The notes: generated by a model not told the origin, from the letters alone. A stretch of 64,000 bases of DNA from Bacteroidia bacterium (GCA_016787785.1 JAEUTO010000013.1:186001-250000); one strand, 5' to 3'; positions 23,120 through 32,219 are shown, numbered from the stretch's first letter. Program-made: numbers and translations.

Positions 23120-25498
23120 TTACTTTTTAAAACCGTAGCCCTTACCATAGCCATATCCATATCCGTAACCATAACTGTAGCCATAGCCCTGGTAATAGTA
23201 GCGTTTTCCAAGTCGGGAAATACCATTAAGTACTAGTAAAACATTTTTAAGACTGTTAGCCTCAATCACATTTTCCATAAAGGTAATTACACGTTTTGAA
23301 CTTGATTTTGTATTTAAAACAAAGATAGTAGCATCAACTTGCTGTACCAGGTAAATTGAGTCTGATAATAAACCGGCTGGAGGTGTATCAATGATCACAA
23401 AATCAAAATCCTGTTTTGCTCTGTCAATTAGTTCCTTTAAGCGTTGCGATAATACAAATTCTGAAGGATTTGGAGGCACGGGTCCGGCGTAGATACAATA
23501 TAAATTAGTTATCGGGGTCTCGCTGATAATGTCCTCATATTTATCCATGCCCGAAATACAGGTAGTTATACCTTTGGTTTGTGGCGGCAAACCAAAACGT
23601 TTAAAGATCCTGGGTTTGTGTAGATCTAACTCGATTAAAACCGTTTTTTTACCACTTTTTGCGAAAATGGTAGCAAGGTTAGCACTTGTAAACGTTTTTC
23701 CTTCACCAGGTAAAAAAGAAGTAACCAGATATGTTTTAGAATCGATACCAATATTGGCGTAGAGCAAATTGGTCCGTAAATTTCTAAATGCTTCTGAAAT
23801 TACTGAATTTGGACTATAGTCAACAATTATACCATCGTTATTTTCTTCTTTAACATAAGGTAAAACACCAATTAAAGGTAGTTCGGTTAATTCCCTTAAA
23901 TGTTCTACCGATTTAATTCTTGAATAAAAGAAAGCACGCAAAACAATAATTAAAATAGAGAGTAATAAACCAAAAGACAGAAATGATTTTTGAATGGCCG
24001 GCTTATCTGGCGATACAACGCCAATATTCCTTGGTGTTTCAACAATTTTTATATCCGGCACAATACTGGCCCTAGCAATTTTAGTATTAGCTCTTTTTTC
24101 TAAAAGGAAATTATAAAGTTGTTCGCTAACTGAAGCCCGGCGTTGTATATTCAATATATCGCGCTGTTTTCCGGGAATTAATTTTGCTTCGTTTATATAA
24201 TTTAAGATCTCTTTATTAACGCTTTCGATTTGTTGATTAGTTGCTTTGCGCGTATTGTTTATGTAAATAAGTAGATCTTGTTTGGTTTTTTTAATAGATG
24301 TTTTTAGATCTGCTACTACAGGGTTAGTTTCTTTTGCTACATTATAAATTCTATTCAATTCAATTTGCTTATTATACAGATCGGTTACGGCCGTATTTAG
24401 AAACCCAGCTTTTTCAAAGATAAAAACACTAGGGGGTAAAAATTGCGGATCTTTATCTTCGATAATATATTTTTCTAGATCGCTTAGGGCAACGGTTTGC
24501 AATTGCAATTGAGATTTTTGCCCATCGTAATTACTTATTTTACTTAAAAAATCGCCCTGTTCCCAGTTCAAGTCAATGATCGATTTACGTTCCTTATAAT
24601 TTTGCATAGTATCTTCTATGCTTTTTAAAGAAAATGTGATCTCATTCAATTGTCTATCTATATAAGTAATTGTTCTTTCATTCAATTCAAACTTTGTTTT
24701 CAGTTTGCTTGCAGAATAAACACTATTGAGGGTATCCAATATTAAGGTTGCTCTTTCTGGAATGATATCCTGCAAACCAACGATCAAAATATTAGTGTAT
24801 TCAGGATTTTCTATTGAGAGATTTCCCTGAATATTAGATATTAAATAATCTTTACTATGAATACTAAACTGGTAAAAAATCTCCTTAAATGACTCAACTT
24901 TTTTTTCTGTGAATATGTAGGTACGGTTAACACTAATTCTTAGGTCTGTATCTATCAACTCTTCGTCAAATTTCCCTTTTTTTACCTGCTTGGTGCCATC
25001 CAACTCGTAACTAATTTCGTAATTATTATAGTCAATGATCTTGAAATCAAATATCTGTTCATAAAAGCCGGGGTTGATAGTGTTTGCAACAATATTAAAA
25101 GGTACATTCTTAAATTGCTCGGTAGTTCTTACTTTACCAACAATAAAATAAGATACTTGTATGTCTTTTAAAAGTTTTTCGACTACCTGACTCGAAAGGT
25201 CATATGATTGAATGATACGCTGCTCGTTCAAATTGTCTACGTAAGAACCGTAGGAATAAAAACTTGCATCGTTTAATACGTTATTTTGGTAGTAAGTATC
25301 GTTTACTTTTAATAAAAATTGCGTGGAGGCCTGGTAAATATTGGTTAGTCTGTAAACGTAAAATGTGCCAATAACATAAAAAATAGGTAAAATGATCAAA
25401 GGAACCCACCAATTGCTTTTAATAATACGAAGCAAGAGATTAAGATCTTTTTGGGAAACAATTGCCTGCTTTTTAGTATTTGTTGGGGAAGTAGCCAC
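23120..25498 (-). CDS. wzc: Wzc-type polysaccharide copolymerase and tyrosine autokinase
   Basis: This 792-residue inner-membrane protein has a Wzz-type chain-length domain between two membrane helices (about 33-52 and 505-525), a coiled-coil-rich periplasmic part, and a cytoplasmic BY-kinase domain. Walker A is LPGEGKTFTSANLA, A' is VLIELDLHKP (Glu where Asp is common) and Walker B is FVIIDTPPAG. The C-terminus is a Tyr/Gly tail holding 11 tyrosines in the last 28 residues, the autophosphorylation cluster. It regulates polymer length and export. It is the first gene of the left-going locus and is divergent from the PID-CTERM gene. No Wza-like outer-membrane lipoprotein gene is found in the window, although it is usually a neighbour. 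Confidence 0.95.
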   Translation of the reverse strand: MATSPTNTKKQAIVSQKDLNLLLRIIKSNWWVPLIILPIFYVIGTFYVYRLTNIYQASTQFLLKVNDTYYQNNVLNDASFYSYGSYVDNLNEQRIIQSYDLSSQVVEKLLKDIQVSYFIVGKVRTTEQFKNVPFNIVANTINPGFYEQIFDFKIIDYNNYEISYELDGTKQVKKGKFDEELIDTDLRISVNRTYIFTEKKVESFKEIFYQFSIHSKDYLISNIQGNLSIENPEYTNILIVGLQDIIPERATLILDTLNSVYSASKLKTKFELNERTITYIDRQLNEITFSLKSIEDTMQNYKERKSIIDLNWEQGDFLSKISNYDGQKSQLQLQTVALSDLEKYIIEDKDPQFLPPSVFIFEKAGFLNTAVTDLYNKQIELNRIYNVAKETNPVVADLKTSIKKTKQDLLIYINNTRKATNQQIESVNKEILNYINEAKLIPGKQRDILNIQRRASVSEQLYNFLLEKRANTKIARASIVPDIKIVETPRNIGVVSPDKPAIQKSFLSFGLLLSILIIVLRAFFYSRIKSVEHLRELTELPLIGVLPYVKEENNDGIIVDYSPNSVISEAFRNLRTNLLYANIGIDSKTYLVTSFLPGEGKTFTSANLATIFAKSGKKTVLIELDLHKPRIFKRFGLPPQTKGITTCISGMDKYEDIISETPITNLYCIYAGPVPPNPSEFVLSQRLKELIDRAKQDFDFVIIDTPPAGLLSDSIYLVQQVDATIFVLNTKSSSKRVITFMENVIEANSLKNVLLVLNGISRLGKRYYYQGYGYSYGYGYGYGYGKGYGFKK
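23145..23189 (-). repeat. In-frame 6-base repeat encoding the Gly-Tyr tail of Wzc
   Basis: About seven copies of a GGYTAY-type hexamer (Gly-Tyr codons) are arranged head to tail inside the wzc 3' end. Such a tract can gain or lose copies by slippage in steps of two residues without breaking the frame, changing the number of phosphorylatable tyrosines. Confidence 0.7.
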
Positions 25499-25581
25499 TA
25501 TTGGTTTTAGTTAACAAATATAAAGTTTTAAAAGATATTCTTGTTTGATTTATTTTTTTTTTATACATTTATACTCTGAAA
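25499..25581. promoter_or_regulatory. Divergent intergenic region between wzc and the exosortase cassette
   Basis: This 83-base, very AT-rich gap must hold promoters for both directions. On the plus strand TTTG (25544-25547) and TACATTTA (25564-25571) resemble the Bacteroidota -33 TTTG and -7 TAnnTTTG elements, but the spacing (16 bases) is short and one base differs. The assignment is weak. Confidence 0.25.
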
Positions 25582-25800
25582 ATGAAGATTTTAAAGACCA
25601 CTCTCATATTATTTCTAGTACTATTTGGTAGCCAGGTTTTATTTGCAGCTCCACCACCTCCTCCCTCTGGATCACCCGGTTGTTGGCCTCCACCATGCGT
25701 ACCTATTGACGGTGGCATCACATTTTTAATAGCAGCGGGTGCTGCATACGGCGCAAAAAAATTAGTTGATGCGCGCAAAAAAAATAAATCAATAATCTAA
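25582..25800 (+). CDS. PID-CTERM sorting-signal microprotein, exosortase substrate
   Basis: This is a 72-residue protein. Residues 1-22 form a signal peptide (MKILK then a hydrophobic core). A short Pro/Gly/Cys segment APPPPPSGSPGCWPPPC follows. Residues 41-45 are PIDGG, then a hydrophobic helix (about 46-58) and a basic tail ending DARKKNKSII. This three-part C-terminus (motif, membrane helix, Arg/Lys cluster) is the layout of exosortase sorting signals, here of the PID-CTERM type. The exosortase gene starts 13 bases downstream, so it is almost certainly its substrate. After both cleavages only about 19 residues would remain, a tiny Pro-rich peptide with two cysteines. Its role (surface anchor, wall-polymer linker or signal) is unknown. 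Confidence 0.85.
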   Translation: MKILKTTLILFLVLFGSQVLFAAPPPPPSGSPGCWPPPCVPIDGGITFLIAAGAAYGAKKLVDARKKNKSII

Positions 25801-25813
25801 GTTTGCCGGTTTC

Positions 25814-26350
25814 ATGAGGGCTGTATTTAAACAAAATGCCTTTATTAAATTCGTTTTTACAGCCGCTTTTCTGTATCTCTTCCTTTACATTATATACCAA
25901 TTTGTTGTAAAAAAATACACCTTTTACGATCAAAAATTTATTGGCTCCATCATTCATTCCGTTAATTTTTTATTAGAAGGCATTGGGTACAAGACGTTTA
26001 CAGTTCTTCAAGATCGTGATTATCAGGTAATTGGAATAGACGGGTCAAATGGTGTTTGGATAGGCTCTAATTGCAATGCAATAACTTTGTTCTCATTGTT
26101 TTCTGTATTTATCATTGCTTACCCGGGAAGGATCAAAGACAAACTTTGGTATATTCCTTCAGGCATCTTGGCCATTCACATCTTAAATATTTTAAGGGTA
26201 ATTGCTCTTGTTTTAATAGCAAACTATTACCCGCAATTCCTCAATTTTAATCATACTTATACTTTTACGTTTTTGATCTATTCTTTTATCTTTTTGCTTT
26301 GGATACTTTGGGTAAATAAGTACTCCGTTAAAAATTCAAAAGCCGCATGA
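25814..26350 (+). CDS. Exosortase family transpeptidase (XrtX-like)
   Basis: This 178-residue multi-pass membrane protein has the three invariant exosortase residues: Cys87 in GSNCNAIT, Arg128 in LNILRVIAL and His147 in NFNHTYTF. Exosortases cut C-terminal sorting signals of the PEP-CTERM type and are thought to attach the protein to another molecule at the outer surface. Its length is that of the short Bacteroidota group (XrtF/XrtX-like) rather than the longer XrtA. It is encoded 13 bases after the PID-CTERM protein gene and overlaps the next gene by 4 bases (ATGA). The position opposite the polysaccharide locus fits the known link of exosortases with exopolysaccharide systems. The subtype name is inferred from the neighbours. 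Confidence 0.9.
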   Translation: MRAVFKQNAFIKFVFTAAFLYLFLYIIYQFVVKKYTFYDQKFIGSIIHSVNFLLEGIGYKTFTVLQDRDYQVIGIDGSNGVWIGSNCNAITLFSLFSVFIIAYPGRIKDKLWYIPSGILAIHILNILRVIALVLIANYYPQFLNFNHTYTFTFLIYSFIFLLWILWVNKYSVKNSKAA

Positions 26351-26817
26351 ATGCTAAAAAAATAATTTTTTTTCTTCTTGTTTTTGGCTGCCTTGGCTAT
26401 TTTCGCGAATTTTTTTTTGTGAACCTCAACAATATCATGTTTCAAAAATATTATAATCACACCGATTTGCCAATCCCTTCGGTTATGTCCTTCTTCAATT
26501 CGTTTTCTTACAAAACTTTATATTACTCAAAGTACTTTTTATCATTATTCTGGGTTACTCTTTTCTTTTTTGCCAATTACATGGCACTAAAACATCTTAC
26601 AGAGAAAAAAATATTATTGAAATTTCTTGTTTACTCTTATCTCATTTTATTATCTTTAGCGGCAATAGCAATGACGTATGGGTATTTTATTAATGGGCAT
26701 TTGCAAGATGATGAATATACCCTTAGCCGTTGGCTGCTTGGCATAGCGCAGTCGCCAATAATTTGTTTAATATTAATTGCCTCTGAAAAATTATATCCAA
26801 AATCTACAACATCATGA
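26347..26817 (+). CDS. Exosortase-associated small membrane protein
   Basis: This 156-residue protein has about four hydrophobic segments (near 5-20, 60-80, 90-115 and 128-147) and no enzymatic motif that I recognise. It overlaps the exosortase gene and glyA by 4 bases each, so translation is coupled on both sides. Small membrane proteins in this position accompany Bacteroidota exosortases (XrtX- or XrtF-associated families), and this one fits by size, topology and place. Its function is not known; a role in substrate presentation or complex stability is a guess. Confidence 0.7.
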   Translation: MNAKKIIFFLLVFGCLGYFREFFFVNLNNIMFQKYYNHTDLPIPSVMSFFNSFSYKTLYYSKYFLSLFWVTLFFFANYMALKHLTEKKILLKFLVYSYLILLSLAAIAMTYGYFINGHLQDDEYTLSRWLLGIAQSPIICLILIASEKLYPKSTTS

Positions 26818-28091
26818 TAAAAAAAGACAGCACCATCTTTAAATTAATTAAAGAAGAACAACACCGCCAAACAGAAGGCATTGAATTAATAGCCAGCGAA
26901 AATTACGTGAGCAATCAGGTAATGCAAGCGATGGGCAGTGTGTTGACCAATAAATACGCTGAAGGTTTACCCTTTAAACGTTATTATGGTGGCTGCGAGG
27001 TAGTAGATAAGGTTGAACAACTGGCAATAGATCGCGCAAAAGAATTGTTTGGTGCAGCATGGGTAAATGTGCAACCGCACTCCGGCGCACAGGCAAATGC
27101 TGCGGTTATGCTTGCTTGCTTAAAACCCGGCGATACTATTTTAGGATTAGATCTTTCGCATGGCGGACATTTAACGCATGGGGCAGCTGTGAACTATTCG
27201 GGTAAATTATACCGCCCAACTTTTTATGGTGTAGAAAAAGAAACCGGCTTGATCAATTACGATACGTTGGAAGCAACCGCAAAAGCAGAAAAGCCAAAAA
27301 TGATCATTTGCGGCGCCAGCGCCTACTCGCGCGATTGGGATTACGAACGCTTGCGCAAAATTGCAGACATGGTTGGCGCTATTTTATTGGCAGATATTTC
27401 TCATCCAAGTGGTTTAATAGCAAAAGGAATTTTGAACGATCCGTTACCACATTGCCATATTGTTACAACAACAACCCACAAAACATTGCGTGGCCCTCGT
27501 GGTGGCATGATCATGATGGGTAAAGATTTTGAGAATCCGTTCGGCGAAAAAACACCAAAAGGCGAAACAAAAATGATGAGCGCGATGTTAGATATGGCCG
27601 TATTTCCTGGTATTCAGGGTGGTCCGTTAGAACATGTTATTGCCGCAAAAGCAGTTGCTTATGGTGAAGCGTTAACAGATGATTACATGCATTATTGCAT
27701 TCAGCTTGTAAAAAATTCGCAGGCAATGGCAAAGGGCTTTATGGATCTTGGTTACAACATCGTTTCAAAAGGTACGGATAACCACATGTTCTTAATTGAT
27801 CTTAGAAATAAAAACCTTACAGGTAAAGAAGCTTTAGCTGCATTGGAGCAGGTAAATATTACTGTAAATAAAAACATGGTTCCTTTTGATGATAAATCTG
27901 CATTTGTTACTTCCGGCATTCGCATTGGCTCACCTGCAATTACAACACGCGGCTTAAAAGAAAAAGAGTGTTTAAAAATAGTTGGCCTTATTGATGAGGT
28001 TTTGAAAAACAAAGACAATCCAAAAGAATTGGCAAAAATTAAAAAGAAGGTAAATACCATGATGGTGAAATACCCTCTTTTTAAATCTTAG
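26814..28091 (+). CDS. glyA: Serine hydroxymethyltransferase
   Basis: This 425-residue PLP enzyme has the SHMT Schiff-base motif [14 protein letters not shown], the N-terminal block [10 protein letters not shown] and the usual length. It converts serine and tetrahydrofolate to glycine and 5,10-methylene-tetrahydrofolate in the cytoplasm. Its ATG overlaps the stop of the exosortase-associated gene by 4 bases (ATGA), so it is translated from the exosortase mRNA. That is an odd partner for a core one-carbon gene. Its codon choice looks somewhat more GC-rich than that of the exosortase genes before it. Confidence 0.97.
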   Translation: MIKKDSTIFKLIKEEQHRQTEGIELIASENYVSNQVMQAMGSVLTNKYAEGLPFKRYYGGCEVVDKVEQLAIDRAKELFGAAWVNVQPHSGAQANAAVMLACLKPGDTILGLDLSHGGHLTHGAAVNYSGKLYRPTFYGVEKETGLINYDTLEATAKAEKPKMIICGASAYSRDWDYERLRKIADMVGAILLADISHPSGLIAKGILNDPLPHCHIVTTTTHKTLRGPRGGMIMMGKDFENPFGEKTPKGETKMMSAMLDMAVFPGIQGGPLEHVIAAKAVAYGEALTDDYMHYCIQLVKNSQAMAKGFMDLGYNIVSKGTDNHMFLIDLRNKNLTGKEALAALEQVNITVNKNMVPFDDKSAFVTSGIRIGSPAITTRGLKEKECLKIVGLIDEVLKNKDNPKELAKIKKKVNTMMVKYPLFKS

Positions 28092-28152
28092 ATTTTTGAT
28101 TTCAGAAGTTAGATTTACTAATTCTTACTTCAAATATCTCACTTCTTAAATG

Positions 28153-29004
28153 TTATATCTCAAACTCCTGTTTAGCCAACTGCTTTTCAGGAGTTTTCAG
28201 TTCAATAAAGTATTTTCCTTTTGCCAAACCTTTCACCGGCAAGTTCAAGTCATACTCTTTATTTGAGCAAGGTAACAACCACTGACTTTTGATTTCGCAC
28301 ACCGGCAAGCCTTTTTCATTAAAAACATATAGTGAAACATAATCTTCCTTTTCATTAGAGTAATTCATTTTTCCTCTCAGATATAAAGGAAAAGTTTGCA
28401 TACTGCCACCGGCAAAAAGAACTGTCTTAGTGATCATCGAGTACCAGGGCAATTTCTCTCCCTTTAAATTGGCTACCAATTGTTTTAAAGGTAAAAAAGA
28501 TGAGTCTTTTGCCGATGCAACGTTTGCGGTAGATTGTTTATCGCTAATAGCCCAAATAGCTTGCTGCTCAATATCCTTATCAAATTTTGATGCATTTAAA
28601 TATTTTGCAAGACTCACCAAACTGCTATCTGCTAATTTATTTACATCGTACTTTGCACCAGCTATTGGCGAATGATTAGAGGCCTGGCAACAATATCCCT
28701 TTACATCAAAAGATTTATTCTCCATTTTTTTCATCGCAATTATCTCTTCGCGAGTAATTAAAATATCCTGGTTCATTTCGTCAATAGAATTTAATCTTCT
28801 CCCTGCTTCTACTATTATAATTAACGAATCGTTACTTAAATTTTTAAGGTCCATTTTAATGCAATAGCCTTGATAGCCGCCTAAACTTTTTACCTGAGCC
28901 TTTACCATTTTAAGATCCAGCGCTTTTTGTAAATACATTTTTTGGCGTGTGGCGGTCAATTGCAGACTCATTACTAAAACACAGAAAATTATTTTGTTAA
29001 CCAT
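28153..29004 (-). CDS. Secreted protein of unknown function
   Basis: This 283-residue protein has a short N-terminal hydrophobic segment that may be a signal peptide. No known family is recognised. It contains two adjacent cysteines (GYCCQASNH near residue 105) and an Ala/Ser-rich middle with ISDKQSTAN. A C-terminal stretch that looks like a beta-sandwich ends with a pattern similar to a Bacteroidota surface-protein domain (VKGLAKGKYFIELKTPEKQLAKQEFEI, in which GKYFIEL resembles T9SS tails), but it is not a convincing sorting domain. It stands alone, convergent with glyA and divergent from the nucleoside transporter gene. Expression signals are not clear. Confidence 0.6.
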   Translation of the reverse strand: MVNKIIFCVLVMSLQLTATRQKMYLQKALDLKMVKAQVKSLGGYQGYCIKMDLKNLSNDSLIIIVEAGRRLNSIDEMNQDILITREEIIAMKKMENKSFDVKGYCCQASNHSPIAGAKYDVNKLADSSLVSLAKYLNASKFDKDIEQQAIWAISDKQSTANVASAKDSSFLPLKQLVANLKGEKLPWYSMITKTVLFAGGSMQTFPLYLRGKMNYSNEKEDYVSLYVFNEKGLPVCEIKSQWLLPCSNKEYDLNLPVKGLAKGKYFIELKTPEKQLAKQEFEI

Positions 29005-29087
29005 TTTTCCCTCCTTTTATATAAATAACTAATAACATTCGCTTTGGTTACAATTTATATTTTAGTATTTTGGCTTAGTTTTTAAAC

Positions 29088-30353
29088 ATGGATAGGTTTA
29101 CAGGTATTATAGGCATTATTGTGATCTTTGGTATTGCGGTTCTGATGTCGAACAACAGGAAGGCGATCAATTTACGTTTGGTTTTCAGCGGCCTTGCGTT
29201 GCAACTTTTAATTGCTGTGTTGGTTCTAAAAGTCCCATTCATTACCAATTTTTTTTCGTTGTTAGGAAGAGGCATGGGGAAAATAGAACAGTTCGCCGTA
29301 CAGGGTGCCTCTTTTGTTTACGGTGGTGTAATGGTTGATAAACATGATGGCACTTCTGTTTCTTACGGCGCGCCACATACTTTTGTTTTTGCTTTTAGTG
29401 TAACCGCTACAATTATTTTAGTTTGTGTACTCGTTGCTATCTTATATCACATTGGAATTATGCAACGAGTTGTAGCTTTAATTGCAAGAGTAATGAATTT
29501 TGTTATGCGCGCCAGTGGCGCCGAAGCATTAAGTAACGTTGCCAGCGCATTTGTTGGCCAGGTAGAAGCGCAGGTAATGATACGACCTTACTTACCAAGC
29601 ATGACAAAAAGCGAATTACTTTCGTCTATGGCTGGTAGCATGGCGTGTATTGCCGGCGGCATATTAATTGTTTACGTGAACATGGGCGCGCGGGCAGAAT
29701 ATCTTTTAACTGCCAGCTTAATGGCTGCGCCTGCAGCAATTGTTATTTCAAAAATTATTTTTCCTGAAACGGAAGAGCCTGTTACAAAAGGCACTGTTAA
29801 ACTGGAGGTAAAAAAAGAACACACTAATTTAATTGACGCAATTTCTCACGGTGCCGGCGACGGAATGAAAATTGCTATTAACGTAATTGCTATGTTAATT
29901 GGTTTTATTGCGTTAATAGCCCTGCTTAATTATTGCCTTGGTTTTATACATTGGAGTGAATATGTTAACGGACAATTAACAACCGTACATTTATCGCTCG
30001 ATTATATTTTTGGAAAATTATTTTATCCATTAGCATGGTGCATGGGTGTACCAATGGACGACGTGCAACAGGTTGCCACATTAATGGGACAAAAATTAAC
30101 CATAAACGAATTTGTTGCTTTTGATACAATGACGCACCATTTAGCAAAGCCTTTAAGCGAGAAAGGACTTATAATCGCCAGCTTTGCCATTTGTGGCTTT
30201 GCCAATTTCAGCTCGGTTGGTATGCAAATTGGAGGTATTGGTGCGTTGGCGCCAGAACGACGCCCCGATCTTGCGAAACTAGGAATAAGAGCGTTAATAA
30301 GCGGTACGCTGGCAAGTTATCTTTCTGCAACTATAGCAGGCATGCTGCTTTAA
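29088..30353 (+). CDS. nupC: NupC/CNT family concentrative nucleoside transporter
   Basis: This 421-residue, multi-pass inner-membrane protein contains GAEALSNVASAFVGQVEAQ, the conserved nucleoside-binding region of CNT transporters, and a second conserved helix near KPLSEKGLIIASFAICGFANFSS. CNT proteins import nucleosides with a sodium or proton gradient. The ATG at 29088 gives the usual short N-terminal helix. It is followed 10 bases later by the PAP2-type phosphatase gene, so the pair may be co-transcribed. No purine or nucleoside riboswitch is seen in the 83-base upstream gap. Confidence 0.93.
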   Translation: MDRFTGIIGIIVIFGIAVLMSNNRKAINLRLVFSGLALQLLIAVLVLKVPFITNFFSLLGRGMGKIEQFAVQGASFVYGGVMVDKHDGTSVSYGAPHTFVFAFSVTATIILVCVLVAILYHIGIMQRVVALIARVMNFVMRASGAEALSNVASAFVGQVEAQVMIRPYLPSMTKSELLSSMAGSMACIAGGILIVYVNMGARAEYLLTASLMAAPAAIVISKIIFPETEEPVTKGTVKLEVKKEHTNLIDAISHGAGDGMKIAINVIAMLIGFIALIALLNYCLGFIHWSEYVNGQLTTVHLSLDYIFGKLFYPLAWCMGVPMDDVQQVATLMGQKLTINEFVAFDTMTHHLAKPLSEKGLIIASFAICGFANFSSVGMQIGGIGALAPERRPDLAKLGIRALISGTLASYLSATIAGMLL

Positions 30354-30363
30354 AAATAAATTG

Positions 30364-30948
30364 ATGGCAAAAATTTTTTTAATATCTATTTTATTTTTTG
30401 CCAGATCTTTTTATTGTCAAAATCTTGATTATAGAATTTTAAAGTCCGTTAACCAAACTGATATGCCCTGTTGGGATAAAACCATGAAAGGCGTTTCCTT
30501 TTCTGTATATCCAGTGATGCCTGCAAGTGTAGTTGGCATATGGACCCAAGGCTATATTAATAAAGATGAAACAATGATGCGCAATGGTTATAAAAGTGCC
30601 ATAACAATTGGTTTTGCCATTGCTGCATCTACAGGATTAAAATACGCAGTAAACAGAACCAGACCTTATAACGAATATCCAAACGATATTATTAAAAGGG
30701 ATGATGCTGGCCCCTACTCTTTCCCCAGCGGGCACACAACAGCTGCTTTTGCAACTGCAACCGCTGTTAGTTTAAGTTATAAAAAATGGTATGTAACTGC
30801 GCCTGCATTTGCCTATGCCGGATTTGTTGGCTACTCACGCATGCGTTTAGGGATGCATTATGGTACAGATGTTTTAGGAGGGATTATCCTGGGTATTGGC
30901 AGCGGTTTATTAACCTGGCAATTAGATAAATCGTTTAATAAGAAGTAA
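30364..30948 (+). CDS. PAP2 family phosphatase
   Basis: This 194-residue protein has a signal-like N-terminus and the acid-phosphatase signature spread over KYAVNRTRPY (motif 1), PSGHTTAAF (motif 2, catalytic His) and SRMRLGMHYGTDVLGG (motif 3). Members remove phosphate from lipid or isoprenoid pyrophosphates at the membrane (undecaprenyl-PP, phosphatidate). I chose the ATG at 30364; a TTG three bases earlier is in frame but less likely. It follows nupC closely and ends 5 bases before the convergent bioA. Confidence 0.9.
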   Translation: MAKIFLISILFFARSFYCQNLDYRILKSVNQTDMPCWDKTMKGVSFSVYPVMPASVVGIWTQGYINKDETMMRNGYKSAITIGFAIAASTGLKYAVNRTRPYNEYPNDIIKRDDAGPYSFPSGHTTAAFATATAVSLSYKKWYVTAPAFAYAGFVGYSRMRLGMHYGTDVLGGIILGIGSGLLTWQLDKSFNKK

Positions 30949-30953
30949 TTTTT

Positions 30954-32219
30954 TTATTTTAAAAATTCTTCTATCGCGGCATAAATATATTTCAACTCCT
31001 CTTTGGTAATTATATATGGAGGTAGGATATAAAAAATATTGCCAAGAGGTCGTAGCAAAATTCCTTTTTGTAAAAAGAAATCGCTAATCATTTGAGAAGC
31101 ATTGTTTAAATAATGCGTATTTTCTTCCGTTTTTAATTCAAAAGCAATAATGGTTCCTAATACGCGAACATCTTTTAATTTAGAATTAGTTTCCATCTTT
31201 TTCTTGAATTGAAGATGCTGTTCTTCTATCATTTTGATTTGTTGCCATGTTTCAGTTTTTTCGAGAAGATCAACGCTTGCTAAGGCCGCACTGCAGGCTG
31301 TAGGATTTGCCGTATAGCTATGTCCATGAAAAAAGGTCTTTGTTCTGTCGGCACTTAAAAATGCATCGTAAATAAATTGCGCGCAACTAGTTACGCCTAA
31401 TGGCATATAGCCTCCTGTTAAGCCCTTGCTTAAACAAATAATATCTGCTTTATTGTTTAAATGATCGTTTGCGAAAAATTTCCCGGTCCGGCCAAAACCC
31501 GTCATAACTTCATCGGCAATAGTAACAATGTTATTTTCTTTACAAGTAGCTAATAATTCATCCAGTAATTCCGCGTCGTACATCAACATTCCTGAAGCGC
31601 CCTGCACAAGTGGTTCAAAAATAAAGCCTGCTATTTCATGTTGCTCAGACCACAACTGAATTGTGTTTTTCAAATCATTTATATTTTCTTGTGTTGGTAA
31701 CGGAATGTGTGCTACATTGAATAGTGAATTCTCGAAAGCATTATTAAAAACATTTCTGGCGCCCACACTCATGCCGCCAAAAGTATCGCCATGATATGCA
31801 TTCTCAAAAGCTATAAAAAGTGTTTTATTTATTTTTTGATTGTGCCAGTATTGCAAGGTCATTTTTAATGCAACCTCAACCGCCGTAGAGCCATTGTCAG
31901 AATAAAATATCTTAGATTGGTTCTTTGGAAGATGTCCTAAGAGTCTTTCTGCCAGGGTAACTGCCGGAGCATGCGTGAAATCAGAAAAAATAGAATGTTC
32001 AAGATTTAATAGTTGCTCGCTTACCTTTTTTGAAATATAAGGATTGCAGTGTCCATGCAAATTAACCCACCAGCTCGAGATCGCGTCAATATATTTATTT
32101 CCTTTATCATCAAAAAAATAAACGCCTTCACCTTTTACAACGTTAATTGCGGGTTTGGCATTTAGCTGGTGTGTAAACGGGTGCCACACAAATTGCTTAT
32201 CTTTTTCAGAAATGCTCAT
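30954..32219 (-). CDS. bioA: Adenosylmethionine-8-amino-7-oxononanoate aminotransferase
   Basis: This 421-residue class III aminotransferase has the PLP lysine in LSKGLTGGYMPLG and the BioA-typical HPFTHQ near the start. It makes 7,8-diaminopelargonate from 8-amino-7-oxononanoate with SAM as amino donor, the third step of the biotin ring pathway. It is the last gene of the operon bioB-bioF-bioD-bioA, starting right at the bioD stop. Length is normal. Confidence 0.96.
   Translation of the reverse strand: MSISEKDKQFVWHPFTHQLNAKPAINVVKGEGVYFFDDKGNKYIDAISSWWVNLHGHCNPYISKKVSEQLLNLEHSIFSDFTHAPAVTLAERLLGHLPKNQSKIFYSDNGSTAVEVALKMTLQYWHNQKINKTLFIAFENAYHGDTFGGMSVGARNVFNNAFENSLFNVAHIPLPTQENINDLKNTIQLWSEQHEIAGFIFEPLVQGASGMLMYDAELLDELLATCKENNIVTIADEVMTGFGRTGKFFANDHLNNKADIICLSKGLTGGYMPLGVTSCAQFIYDAFLSADRTKTFFHGHSYTANPTACSAALASVDLLEKTETWQQIKMIEEQHLQFKKKMETNSKLKDVRVLGTIIAFELKTEENTHYLNNASQMISDFFLQKGILLRPLGNIFYILPPYIITKEELKYIYAAIEEFLK

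Noticed and set aside
23145-23189. Tandem hexamer as a possible CRISPR or minisatellite
   Set aside because: The repeats are contiguous, without spacers, and in frame with the Wzc tail, so they are coding.
25569-25778. Minus-strand ORF over the PID-CTERM gene
   Set aside because: Antisense shadow; the plus frame has a signal peptide and sorting motif.
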